From assembly GCF_944321625.1 (NCBI RefSeq), contig NZ_CALUMA010000021.1, positions 27,275 to 91,274 of the forward strand: a stretch of 64,000 nt of DNA. The letters are read 5' to 3'. This DNA comes from an uncultured Slackia sp. GTDB taxonomy: Bacteria; Actinomycetota; Coriobacteriia; Coriobacteriales; Eggerthellaceae. This document shows, piece after piece, positions 8,764-17,520 of this stretch (positions within the stretch are counted from its first letter, which is position 1; every line of letters starts with the position of its first letter). The notes below the pieces were generated by a model that was not told the origin of the DNA, searched no databases, and worked only from the letters and a program-made list of their open reading frames with translations. Both the position numbers and the translations under genes were made by a program.

Positions 8764-11700
8764 ATGGCAGCGCAATTCAGGATCGCGCCGGCTGACCCGG
8801 CGCTTGTTTCGCTTATTCAACAGGAATTCGGCCTCGCGCATTTCGTTGCGCGAACCATGGTCGCACACGGCGTGGGCAGCGTCGAAGAGGCGCGCATGTT
8901 CCTTTCGCCCGATATCGAGCGCGACTGGCGCAACCCCTACGAGATTCCGCAGATGAAAGAGGCGGCCGATCGCATCGAGCGCGCGATTCGCGACGGCGAG
9001 CGCGTTCTGGTGTTCGGCGACTTCGACCTGGACGGCATTTCGGCCACCACGGTGCTCACGCGCGGATTGCGCGAGCTGGGTTGCGACGCCGTGCCGTTCA
9101 TCCCCAAGCGTTTCGATGAAGGTTATGGCCTGACGCCCGCCGCAATCGAGCGCGCGTGCGCCTACGAACCCAGCCTCATCGTCACGGTTGACTGCGGCAT
9201 CTCGTGTAAAGAGGAAGCGCTTCTTGTGACGGATGCGGGCATCGACCTGGTGGTGACCGACCACCATGAGCCCGGCACCATGGTGCCCGAGGGCGTGCCC
9301 GTGGCAGATCCCAAATGCGACCCCTCGTGCGAAAGCTCCATTCTCGCCGGCGTGGGCGTGGCTCTTAAGATGGTGCAGGTGTTGGGAGGTCGCATGGGCC
9401 ATCCGCATCTGTGGCGCGAATACACTGACTTTGCCACGCTGGGAACGGTGGCCGACCTCATGCCGCTGACGGGCGAGAACCGCGCTCTGGTCGCCGACGG
9501 CATCGCCCGCATGAATGCTACCCCGCGCCCCTGCATCGCCGCCCTTGTGGGCGTGTGCAATGTGGCGGGCAAGCCCCTCTCTTCCACGAATCTCAGCTTC
9601 TCGCTTATTCCGCGCCTCAATGCGGCGGGCCGCATGGGCAACGCCGATTTGGCGCTCGATCTTCTGATGACCGACGATTTCGAAGAGGCCCAGCAAAAGG
9701 CCGCCGAGCTCGACTGCGTGAACAGCGAGCGCCGTGCCATCGAGGCTGAGCTCGCCGAGGCCGCCAAGGCGAAGGCCGCCGCGTCATATTCCGGCGAGCG
9801 CGCGCTGGTGGTCGCGGGTGAGGGCTGGCACGAAGGCGTCAAGGGCATCGTCGCATCGCGCCTGGTGAACACCTATGGCGTTCCGGCGTTGCTCTTCACC
9901 ATCGACGGCGACGAGGCGCGTGGAAGCGGTCGCAGCGTGGGCAGCGTGAACCTGTTCAAGGCCGTGGAGTCCACCTCCGACATCCTCACGCGCTTCGGTG
10001 GACACGAGGCCGCTGTGGGCGTGACGCTTCCCGTGGGCAAGCTCCCCGAATTCACTGAGCGCCTGTGCGCCTATATGGACACGCTCCCCGAAGACAGCTT
10101 CCACCCGCTTATCGAGGTGGACGCGGTGATCGACCTGTCCGAGCTCACGCTTCCCGCCGTGGAGAGCCTCGACCGCCTGGCTCCGTTCGGTCAGGAAAAT
10201 CCCACGCCGCGCTACCTGGCGCACAACGTTCGCCTGGCCAATTGCCGCGCGGTGGGCGCGAACAAGAACCATCTCTCGTGCTCGCTTACCGATGGCGTGA
10301 CCTCGGTGGACGGCATCATGTTCCACTGCGACGGCATCAGCTCGCTCATGACCTGCGGCTGCGTAGTGGATGCGGCGTTCCAGGCCCAGGTGGACGAGTG
10401 GCGCGGCCGCCGTTCCGTCAAGTGCATGCTCGATGCCATCGAGCCGGCGAGCACCTGCCCCGCGCTACGTGCCTGCCTGCCCGATGAAGAGATCGACTTC
10501 GTGAGCGAGCTTTACGACATCGACCGCGACCTTGAGGAGGCGGGCGACGACCCGTGCGGCTGCGGCCAGGCCGACTGCCGCGCGCGCTGGCAGACGCTCT
10601 TCCGCGAGGACCCCCAGGAATTTACGCGCCGCCTGATTGCGGCGTTCATCGGCGATGCCTCGCTCCACGACTCCCAGCGCCGCGCGCTCGACGCGCTTGC
10701 GCAGGGCAAGAACACGCTCGCGGTCATGGGCACGGGGCGCGGCAAATCGCTCATCTTCCAGGTGCATGCCGCACGTGTCGCGCTCACGCAGGGCAAAGCA
10801 TCGGTGTTCGTGTACCCGCTGCGCGCGCTCCTTGCTGACCAGCGATTCCATCTCGCCTCGGCCTTCGAGAGCCTGGGGCTTGCCGTGGCCGCGCTTTCGG
10901 GCGAGACGCCCCTGTCTGAGCGCCGCCGCGTATACGCCGGTCTTGCCGACGGCAGTGTGGATGTGGTGCTGACCACGCCCGAATACCTAGCGTTCCATGC
11001 GGACGATATCGCCGCGTGCCATCGCGTGGGCTTCTTCGTGGTTGACGAGGCCCATCATGTGCTCCAATCGGGCGCCGGCCGCCGTACCGCCTATCTGAAC
11101 CTGGGCATCGTGGTGTCCAAACTCGGCAACCCCACGGTGCTCGCCGTGACCGCCACCGCTCCGGCCGAGGTCGAGGAATCGGTGTGCCAGACGCTGGGCA
11201 TCGAAGAGGTGGTGCGCGACGACCACGCGCGCTTCAACCTGGGGCTCGATGATCGCCGCAGCATGCGCGACAAAGACAGCTACGTGGCAGGCATTATCGC
11301 CACGGGTGAGAAGACCGTGGTGTACGTGAATTCGCGCCTGGGCACGGTGGACGTTGCCCGCACGCTGCGCACCATGGTGCCGCAGGTGGCCATGCAGATT
11401 GGCTTCTACAACGCTGGCCTCTCGCGCGAGGAGCGCGAGCGCGTTGAGCGCCTGTTCCGCGAGGGCGTGCTGCGCGTGCTCGTGTGCACGTCGGCATTCG
11501 GCGAGGGGGTTGATATCCCCGACATCCGCCACGTGGTGCTCTATGGCATGCCGTTCTCCGAGATCGAATTCAACCAGATCAGCGGGCGCGCCGGGCGAGG
11601 CGGCCAGGACGCGTGCATCCATGTGCTCTTCGGCAAGCGCGATGTCATGCAGAACGAAGGCATCCTGCAGGGAAGCGCTCCCGACCACGACGCCATGGCG

Positions 11701-12168
11701 TGCATCTATCGCGAGCTCAAGCGCCTGCAGCGCGAGGCTGAGGTGCAGGTTGCCGCCGGCGCGTTGGCGCATGGCGGCCAGCCGTCGGGTCCGGGTGCGG
11801 CCTCGGTGCACGAGGGCGAGGTTTTCTTTACAATATCCGATGAAGACTTGGCGGGTGCCTGCATGGCGCGCCGGCCTCGTTTCGTCATAGATGCTCAGGC
11901 ATGCAGCTGCGGCATTTCGGTGTTCGAGGAGCTGGGCCTGGTGCGCACGTACGATCCGTGCGGATGCGCCTCGCGCGCGCATGCGGTGCACGTGTGCATG
12001 GGCGCGAGCAAGGTCGAGCTGACCGACAGCGTGCTGTATCGCGAGGGGATGGGCGACATGGAAGAGTTCGCCCGCTTCAGGGAATGGGTTATGCGCAGCC
12101 CTGCCGACGTGCTGCGCGGGCGTATCGTGCGCCCCATGCTGTCGGATGAACCGCAAGGGGGAGAGTAG
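8764..12168 (+). CDS. recJ: RecJ exonuclease fused to a RecQ-type helicase
   Basis: A 1134-residue two-part DNA repair enzyme. The first 570 or so residues are a RecJ 5'-3' single-strand exonuclease: GDFDLDG at 85-91, DCG at 143-145, the DHH motif at 166-168, a DHHA1-type GGHEAAVG stretch near 415 and an OB-like domain after it. After a Cys-rich linker (near 595-605) comes a superfamily 2 helicase: Walker A MGTGRGKS at about 653-660, DEAH at about 761-764, and the motif VI region QISGRAGRGGQ near 938-948. The tail carries a CSCG and CGCAS Cys set that could bind zinc. RecJ and RecQ normally cooperate as separate proteins in the RecF pathway; here one chain supplies both. The downstream RelA/SpoT gene starts two bases after the stop. 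Confidence 0.93.
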   Translation: MAAQFRIAPADPALVSLIQQEFGLAHFVARTMVAHGVGSVEEARMFLSPDIERDWRNPYEIPQMKEAADRIERAIRDGERVLVFGDFDLDGISATTVLTRGLRELGCDAVPFIPKRFDEGYGLTPAAIERACAYEPSLIVTVDCGISCKEEALLVTDAGIDLVVTDHHEPGTMVPEGVPVADPKCDPSCESSILAGVGVALKMVQVLGGRMGHPHLWREYTDFATLGTVADLMPLTGENRALVADGIARMNATPRPCIAALVGVCNVAGKPLSSTNLSFSLIPRLNAAGRMGNADLALDLLMTDDFEEAQQKAAELDCVNSERRAIEAELAEAAKAKAAASYSGERALVVAGEGWHEGVKGIVASRLVNTYGVPALLFTIDGDEARGSGRSVGSVNLFKAVESTSDILTRFGGHEAAVGVTLPVGKLPEFTERLCAYMDTLPEDSFHPLIEVDAVIDLSELTLPAVESLDRLAPFGQENPTPRYLAHNVRLANCRAVGANKNHLSCSLTDGVTSVDGIMFHCDGISSLMTCGCVVDAAFQAQVDEWRGRRSVKCMLDAIEPASTCPALRACLPDEEIDFVSELYDIDRDLEEAGDDPCGCGQADCRARWQTLFREDPQEFTRRLIAAFIGDASLHDSQRRALDALAQGKNTLAVMGTGRGKSLIFQVHAARVALTQGKASVFVYPLRALLADQRFHLASAFESLGLAVAALSGETPLSERRRVYAGLADGSVDVVLTTPEYLAFHADDIAACHRVGFFVVDEAHHVLQSGAGRRTAYLNLGIVVSKLGNPTVLAVTATAPAEVEESVCQTLGIEEVVRDDHARFNLGLDDRRSMRDKDSYVAGIIATGEKTVVYVNSRLGTVDVARTLRTMVPQVAMQIGFYNAGLSREERERVERLFREGVLRVLVCTSAFGEGVDIPDIRHVVLYGMPFSEIEFNQISGRAGRGGQDACIHVLFGKRDVMQNEGILQGSAPDHDAMACIYRELKRLQREAEVQVAAGALAHGGQPSGPGAASVHEGEVFFTISDEDLAGACMARRPRFVIDAQACSCGISVFEELGLVRTYDPCGCASRAHAVHVCMGASKVELTDSVLYREGMGDMEEFARFREWVMRSPADVLRGRIVRPMLSDEPQGGE

Positions 12169-12170
12169 CC

Positions 12171-14564
12171 ATGGCAGAACAGAACCACGCTCACAGTGTT
12201 ATCGCATTGCCGGTCGAGCCCGAGCTCGCCGATGCGATCGGCGCCCTCTCCATAGATTCCTACGACGGGGGCATCGCTCCTTCGGCCGCGGCGGGCGAGG
12301 ATATGGCGCCTGATGCGCGCTTCGCTGAGCTCGAAAAACGCGCGTCGGCATACCTCTCCGAGGACGCCATGGAGCTCTTGCGCAAGGCCTACCATTTCGC
12401 CGACAAGGCCCATGCCGGCCAGCAGCGCAAAAGCGGCGAGCCTTTCATCGCGCACCCCATCGAGGTGGCGCTCATCCTCGCCGATCTGCGCATGGATGTA
12501 GACACGCTGTGCGCCGCACTGCTCCATGACACGGTGGAGGACACCGATGTGACCGTCGAGCAGGTGGCCGAGGACTTCAATCCTGAAATCGCGCAGCTGG
12601 TGCAGGGCGTGACCAAGATCACGCAGATTGCCGTGGAGAGCCTGACCGACGAGCAGGCGGCTACCATCCGCAAGATGTTCGTGGCCATGAGCAAAGACAT
12701 TCGCGTCATCGTGATCAAGCTTGCCGACCGTCTGCATAATATGCGCACGCTGCAGGCGCTTCCCGAGGACCGCCGCATCTTCAAGTCGCACGAGACGCTC
12801 GAGATTTACGCGCCCATCGCCCATCGCCTGGGCATCGGCTCCATCAAGTGGGAGCTCGAAGACCTGTCGTTCTTCTACCTGGAGCCCGCTAAGTTCAAGC
12901 AGATCTCGCGCATGGTGGCCGAGAGCCGCGAAGAGCGCGAGCGCTATCTGGCCAACGTGATTGAGACGCTCTCCGCCGAGCTTACGCGCCTGGGCATCAA
13001 GGCGCACATCGCGGGGCGCCCCAAGCACCTGTACTCCATCTACCAGAAGATGACCAAGCGCGGCAAGGGTTTCTCCGAGATTTACGACCTGATTGCCGTG
13101 CGCGCCATCGTGGAGTCGGTGAAAGACTGCTATTCGGCACTGGGCGCGGTGCACTCACTGTGGCACCCCATGCCGGGCCGCATCAAAGACTACATCGCCA
13201 TGCCCAAGCTCAACATGTACCAGAGCTTGCACACCACGGTCATCGGCCCCTCTGGTCGTCCGCTCGAGGTGCAGATTCGCACCGAAGAGATGCATCGCAT
13301 GAGCGAGTACGGCGTTGCCGCGCACTGGCGTTACAAAGAGAAGGGCAGCAAGGCCGACGCCGCATTCGACAAGCAGATCGCGTGGCTTCGCCAGGTGGTG
13401 GAGCGCATGGAGGAGACGGACGATTCGCGTGAGTTCATGAGCGAGCTCAAGATGGACCTCGCGCCCACCGAGGTGTTCGTGTTCACGCCCACGGGCGACG
13501 TGAAAAGCCTGCGCGCCGGATCGACGCCGGTGGATTTCGCCTACGCCGTGCATTCCGAGGTGGGCAATCACTGCGTTGGCGCCAAGGTGAACGGCGCGAT
13601 CGTGCCGCTTTCCTACGAGCTTCAGACGGGCGACCGCGTGGAGATTCTCACGCAGAAGAGCGCCACGCCCTCGCGCGACTGGCTCAAGATGGTGAAGACG
13701 CCTTCGGCCCGCAGCAAGCTACGCAGCTATTTCTCCAAGGTCAGCCGCAGCGACGATCTGGCGCTCGGCCGCGAGAAGCTTGCCCGCGAGCTCAAGAAGC
13801 ACGGGCGGGGCCTGGGGTCTACTGCCAGCATCCGCGCGCAGAAGGCTGTGGCCGAGCAGATGGGCTACAAGGACGCCGACGACATGATGGTGGCGGTGGG
13901 CGCCGGCAAGGAAACGGTGCTCCATGTTGCCAACCGCCTGGTGAAGGCATTGGCGCCTGAGCCCGAGGCGGAGCCGCGCCCCGTGTCCACCATCATGACC
14001 ACGGGCACCATGCCGCCCATGCTCACCATGACCAAGCGTCCCGCCGCAGCCGCCCGCAAGGGCAAGTCTTCCAACGGCGTCGTGGTGGCGGGCCTGGACA
14101 ACGCGCTCGTGCGCCTGTCGCGTTGCTGCAACCCCGTGCCCGGCGACGAGATCATCGGCTTCGTCACGCGTGGTCGCGGCGTGTCCATCCATCGCGCCGA
14201 CTGCCCCAATGCCAACGACCTGATGCGCGACAAGGGCCGCCTGATTGAGGTGCATTGGGAGGATTCCGCCGAAAGCGCGGCATCGTTCCAGGTGGAGGTA
14301 TATATCGAGGCGCTCGACCGCCTGAACCTCCTGCGCGATATCATCAACACCATCTCGGACACCGGCGTGAACGTGCTTTCGTCCAACACCGTGAGCCATT
14401 CCGACGGCATCGTGGAGATGCGCTACCTGTTCCAGGTGTCGCAGCTCTCTAACATTGAAAAGATTCTGGAATCGTTGCGGCATATCGAGGGCGTGTTCGA
14501 GGCGCGTCGTATGCTGCCAGGAAACAATCCCCACGCCGGACGCGGCGGGAAGAAGAAGCACTAG
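12171..14564 (+). CDS. rsh: Bifunctional (p)ppGpp synthetase/hydrolase, RelA/SpoT family
   Basis: A 797-residue stringent-response enzyme. Domains in order: an N-terminal extension of about 60 residues, an HD hydrolase domain with the intact metal-binding HDTVEDTDV near residue 119, the synthetase domain with RIKDYIAMPKLNMYQSLHTT around 336-356, a TGS domain starting with DLAPTEVFVFTPTGDV near 428, a Cys-containing RLSRCCNPVPGD segment near 648, and a C-terminal ACT domain over the last 80 residues. The intact HD motif means it should both make and degrade (p)ppGpp. It starts two bases after the RecJ-RecQ gene and is probably translationally coupled to it; an MBL-fold hydrolase gene follows 30 bases later. 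Confidence 0.96.
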   Translation: MAEQNHAHSVIALPVEPELADAIGALSIDSYDGGIAPSAAAGEDMAPDARFAELEKRASAYLSEDAMELLRKAYHFADKAHAGQQRKSGEPFIAHPIEVALILADLRMDVDTLCAALLHDTVEDTDVTVEQVAEDFNPEIAQLVQGVTKITQIAVESLTDEQAATIRKMFVAMSKDIRVIVIKLADRLHNMRTLQALPEDRRIFKSHETLEIYAPIAHRLGIGSIKWELEDLSFFYLEPAKFKQISRMVAESREERERYLANVIETLSAELTRLGIKAHIAGRPKHLYSIYQKMTKRGKGFSEIYDLIAVRAIVESVKDCYSALGAVHSLWHPMPGRIKDYIAMPKLNMYQSLHTTVIGPSGRPLEVQIRTEEMHRMSEYGVAAHWRYKEKGSKADAAFDKQIAWLRQVVERMEETDDSREFMSELKMDLAPTEVFVFTPTGDVKSLRAGSTPVDFAYAVHSEVGNHCVGAKVNGAIVPLSYELQTGDRVEILTQKSATPSRDWLKMVKTPSARSKLRSYFSKVSRSDDLALGREKLARELKKHGRGLGSTASIRAQKAVAEQMGYKDADDMMVAVGAGKETVLHVANRLVKALAPEPEAEPRPVSTIMTTGTMPPMLTMTKRPAAAARKGKSSNGVVVAGLDNALVRLSRCCNPVPGDEIIGFVTRGRGVSIHRADCPNANDLMRDKGRLIEVHWEDSAESAASFQVEVYIEALDRLNLLRDIINTISDTGVNVLSSNTVSHSDGIVEMRYLFQVSQLSNIEKILESLRHIEGVFEARRMLPGNNPHAGRGGKKKH

Positions 14565-14593
14565 AACCCGCGAACGACTCGATAGGAGAACCC

Positions 14594-15274
14594 ATGCGCG
14601 CGAATTGCAAGCGAATTATCACCGAGGGCCACGGCTGCGTGCCCGTTTCCGTGCTGACCATCGGCATGATGGACAACAACTGCATGATTGTGTCTGACGG
14701 TCGCGAGGAAGGCGCACCTGCCATGGTGGTCGACCCTGCCGGCGATGCGCAGGCCATCATCAAGGCGCTCGGCTGGCTTAAGCTCGAGTACATCGTATGC
14801 ACGCACAACCACAACGACCACCTGATCGCTCTGCCCGAGCTCGTCGAGGCAACGGGCGCCAAGGTTGTCGCCCATACCGCCGATTGCGCCATCATCGAAT
14901 CGGGCCAGCCCGGTTACTTCGGGGCCTGGGATTCCGTCGCTCCGGTGCATGTCGACGTGAAGGTGAACGACGGCGACACGATCAAGCTGGGGTCGCTGGA
15001 GTTCAAGGTCATCCACACGCCGGGCCACACCAAGGGCGGTATGTGCCTGTACCTTGAGGGCTTCGGCGGCAAGCCGGGCATCCTGTTCTCGGGTGACACA
15101 CTGTTCCGTGGGGCTACCGGCCGCGTGGACTTCGAAGGCGGCAGCGCGAAGGAGATGCGCGCGAGCCTGCGCACCAAGCTGGCGCCTCTGCCCAACGACA
15201 CCATCGTGTTCCCCGGCCATGAGGGGCTGACTACGATCGGCATCGAACGCCATCGCGTAATCGAGGCGTTCTAA
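14594..15274 (+). CDS. Metallo-beta-lactamase fold hydrolase (glyoxalase II-like)
   Basis: A 226-residue cytoplasmic metallohydrolase. The metal-binding HNHNDH motif lies near residue 73, with further ligands in HTPGHTKGG near 138 and FSGDTLFRG near 165 and in FPGHEG near 209. The layout matches the small glyoxalase II-like MBL proteins that accompany relA in many Gram-positive bacteria. A good AGGAG site precedes the ATG and the gene follows the RelA/SpoT gene by 30 bases, so it probably shares its transcript. Substrate unknown; thioester hydrolysis is the usual guess for this group. Confidence 0.9.
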   Translation: MRANCKRIITEGHGCVPVSVLTIGMMDNNCMIVSDGREEGAPAMVVDPAGDAQAIIKALGWLKLEYIVCTHNHNDHLIALPELVEATGAKVVAHTADCAIIESGQPGYFGAWDSVAPVHVDVKVNDGDTIKLGSLEFKVIHTPGHTKGGMCLYLEGFGGKPGILFSGDTLFRGATGRVDFEGGSAKEMRASLRTKLAPLPNDTIVFPGHEGLTTIGIERHRVIEAF

Positions 15275-15276
15275 TT

Positions 15277-15304
15277 GTTCCGCCGTTCTGCCGAACGGCG
15301 GAAC
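15277..15304. other. Perfect 12-bp hairpin after the MBL gene
   Basis: GTTCCGCCGTTC at 15277-15288 pairs with GAACGGCGGAAC at 15293-15304 across a TGCC loop. No U-run follows, so it is at best a weak terminator or an mRNA 3' stabiliser. Confidence 0.6.
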
Positions 15305-15330
15305 GGCACGAATAAGCGCCACGACGCTGC

Positions 15331-15430
15331 AACGCGCTCTCGCACCGAATCTTCGCGCGTTCTCGCAGGCTAGCGTACGAAGTACGCGTCGCCTCCGAGA
15401 ACCCACGAATCTCCGGCACGAGAGCGCGTT
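15331..15430. repeat. 100-bp nested inverted-repeat element
   Basis: The outer arms AACGCGCTCTCG (15331-15342) and CGAGAGCGCGTT (15419-15430) are perfect complements. Inside are GTTCTCG paired to CGAGAAC and a central GCGTAC-GAA-GTACGC hairpin, giving an almost continuous long stem. No ORF or U-tract is present. It lies between the MBL gene and the Pit transporter gene, both rightward. Confidence 0.65.
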
Positions 15431-15655
15431 TCGCTGTTTCGTCCTGATTCCGCAAGCTATAAACTTGCTTAAGCTACTCTGAGGTTGATGCATTTTCTTA
15501 ACAGGTAAAATCTAAGTCAATTTTTTGTAAAATTACGCGTATCATAGAGGGTGCACGTTTTGGGCGCCCTCTTTTGTTGTGCGCTCTTGATGCAGGTCAT
15601 ATTTCTGCGAGGGCGCGGCTGCGGAGCCGTTCGCCGTTTCGAAGGGAAGGGTGCC

Positions 15656-16708
15656 GTGAGCGTAGAACTGGGGACGTTTATAGCCCATCTCATGACCAAC
15701 CCTCTCATGGTTGCCGTCACGCTTCTCAACGTGGGCGTCATCATCGTCAATGGCGCTACCGACGCTCCTAACGCCATCGCCACGGTGGTATCCACGCGCT
15801 CTATGAAGCCGCGCCCTGCCATCATTCTTGCTGCGGTATGCAACTTCCTCGGTCTTCTGGTGGTGTCCATGTTCACCAGCGCCGTGGCAAGCACCATCTT
15901 CAACATGGTCAATTTCGGCGGCGACAACACCGTCGCCATCGCCGCTCTTGCCGCCGCCATGGTGGCCATCATCGTGTGGGGCGGTGCGGCATGGTACTTC
16001 GGCATTCCCACGTCGCAGAGCCATTCGCTGATCGCTGGCCTTACGGGCGCGGCTATTGCCGCCATGGGCAGCCTGGATGCCATCAACTGGAACGAGTGGA
16101 TCAAGGTCATCTACGGCATTCTGCTTTCGACGTTTTTGGGTTTTGGCCTGGGTTGGTTCACCGCCAAGGTGGTCGCGTTTCTGTGTAGGGGCGTCAACCG
16201 CCATAAAGCCAACGAGGTGTTCCATTGGTGCCAGATTGCCGCAGGTGCTGGCGTGGCGTTCATGCACGGCGCGCAGGACGGCCAGAAGTTCATGAGCGTG
16301 TTCCTGCTGGGCATCGCGCTTTCCGCGGGCCTCGGTCAATCCGCCGAGCTTGCTCTGCCGATATGGCTTATGGTGCTGTGCGCTATCAACATGGGTCTGG
16401 GCACCGCCATCGGCGGCGAGCACATCATCAAAAACGTCGCCATGAACATGACGCACCTCGAGGTGTATCAGGGCTTTTCCGCCAGCTTCTCCGCGACGCT
16501 GTGCCTGATTCTCGCGACCTTCACCGGCATGCCGGTTTCCACGACGCATGTCAAGACCACCGCCATCATGGGCGTCGGCGCCGCCAAGCGCAAGACCGCT
16601 GTGAAATGGCAGGTGGCGATCGATATGGTTAAGACCTGGGTGCTTACGTTCCCGGGTTGCGGCCTGATCGGCTTTTTGATGGCGGAGCTGTTCCTGATGT
16701 TCATCTGA
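15656..16708 (+). CDS. pit: Inorganic phosphate transporter, Pit family
   Basis: A 350-residue low-affinity, cation-coupled phosphate permease. It has about ten hydrophobic segments and two copies of the family signature: NGATDAPNAIATVVSTRSM in the N-terminal half and AFMHGAQDGQKFM in the second half, the inverted repeat that forms the transport path. The GTG at 15656 was chosen because it has a GAAGGGAAGGG ribosome binding site and removes a 35-residue Cys/Arg-rich extension that does not look like a Pit protein. The DUF47 gene that follows is the usual partner of Pit permeases. Confidence 0.92.
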   Translation: MSVELGTFIAHLMTNPLMVAVTLLNVGVIIVNGATDAPNAIATVVSTRSMKPRPAIILAAVCNFLGLLVVSMFTSAVASTIFNMVNFGGDNTVAIAALAAAMVAIIVWGGAAWYFGIPTSQSHSLIAGLTGAAIAAMGSLDAINWNEWIKVIYGILLSTFLGFGLGWFTAKVVAFLCRGVNRHKANEVFHWCQIAAGAGVAFMHGAQDGQKFMSVFLLGIALSAGLGQSAELALPIWLMVLCAINMGLGTAIGGEHIIKNVAMNMTHLEVYQGFSASFSATLCLILATFTGMPVSTTHVKTTAIMGVGAAKRKTAVKWQVAIDMVKTWVLTFPGCGLIGFLMAELFLMFI

Positions 16709-16804
16709 CGTATGTCGCGGCGCAGGGGCTCCGATGCGAGCGGGCGCCGTTAGTTTGGTCTGACGCGACGGCCGTGCGCGGCGCGCTTCAAAGAGAGGAT
16801 TGCC

Positions 16805-17434
16805 ATGAGCCTTAAGTCACGTTTCAACTACTTCGATGCGTTCGAGAAGCAGGTTGACCTTGCCTGTCAGGGGGCCGAGCTTCTGATTGAAATCATCGAG
16901 AACTTCACGACGTCCGATGCCGTGCTCCCCGAAATCACGCGCGCCCATGCCATCGAGCATGAGGGCGATGAGGTGTGCCACGAGGTATTCGAGGCTTTGG
17001 CGGTCGACTTCATCACCCCCATCGAGCGCGAGGACGTGATCGCGCTCACGCAGGGGCTCGATGACGTGGTGGACTACATGGAGAGCACCATTCAGCGTTT
17101 CTACATGTACAACGTGACGTCCATGCACCCGCGCGCGGTGGAATTCGCCCGTCTGCTGCTGAAGAGCTGCCAGGCGCTCAAGGCCGCCATGTGCGACTTC
17201 CGCGATTTCAAGAAATCCAAGAAGCTCAGCGCGCTGCTGGTAAGCGTTTCTGACGTTGAGGAAGAAGCGGACGATCTGTTCTTCCACGTGATGCGCGATT
17301 TGTACCTGCGCAGCGAGGAAAGCCCGGCAGACGTATTCATCTGGGACAAGCTGTTCCAGCGCCTTGAGAACACGGCAGACGCCTGCGAGCACGTGGTTGA
17401 CACGATGCGCATGGTGATGCTGAAGAACGCATAG
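16805..17434 (+). CDS. DUF47 family PhoU-like regulator of Pit transporter
   Basis: A 209-residue all-helical cytoplasmic protein of the DUF47 (TIGR00153, PhoU-like) family. The conserved ITPIEREDVIALTQGLDDVVDYMES block near residues 72-97 and EHEGDEVCHEVFEAL near 53-67 identify it. Members of this family sit beside Pit permeases and are thought to gate phosphate uptake. It follows the permease gene by 96 bases in the same direction and is closed by a strong palindromic terminator. Confidence 0.92.
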   Translation: MSLKSRFNYFDAFEKQVDLACQGAELLIEIIENFTTSDAVLPEITRAHAIEHEGDEVCHEVFEALAVDFITPIEREDVIALTQGLDDVVDYMESTIQRFYMYNVTSMHPRAVEFARLLLKSCQALKAAMCDFRDFKKSKKLSALLVSVSDVEEEADDLFFHVMRDLYLRSEESPADVFIWDKLFQRLENTADACEHVVDTMRMVMLKNA

Positions 17435-17491
17435 CCGAAGCGCTCGTGCGACAAGCCGAAGCACTTGCGCAACAAACATGATTACGCAACT

Positions 17492-17520
17492 AGAAAGGGC
17501 CCTAGGGCCCTTTCTTTTTC
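17492..17520. terminator. Palindromic bidirectional terminator
   Basis: A near-perfect palindrome, AGAAAGGGCCC TA GGGCCCTTTCT at 17492-17514, continues into TTTTTC. It lies between the DUF47 gene and the convergent trigger-factor-like gene and can serve both. Confidence 0.9.

Noticed and set aside
15551..15655. Longer N-terminus for the Pit transporter
   Set aside because: The extra 35 residues are Cys/Arg-rich and unlike Pit proteins; the GTG at 15656 has a much better ribosome binding site.
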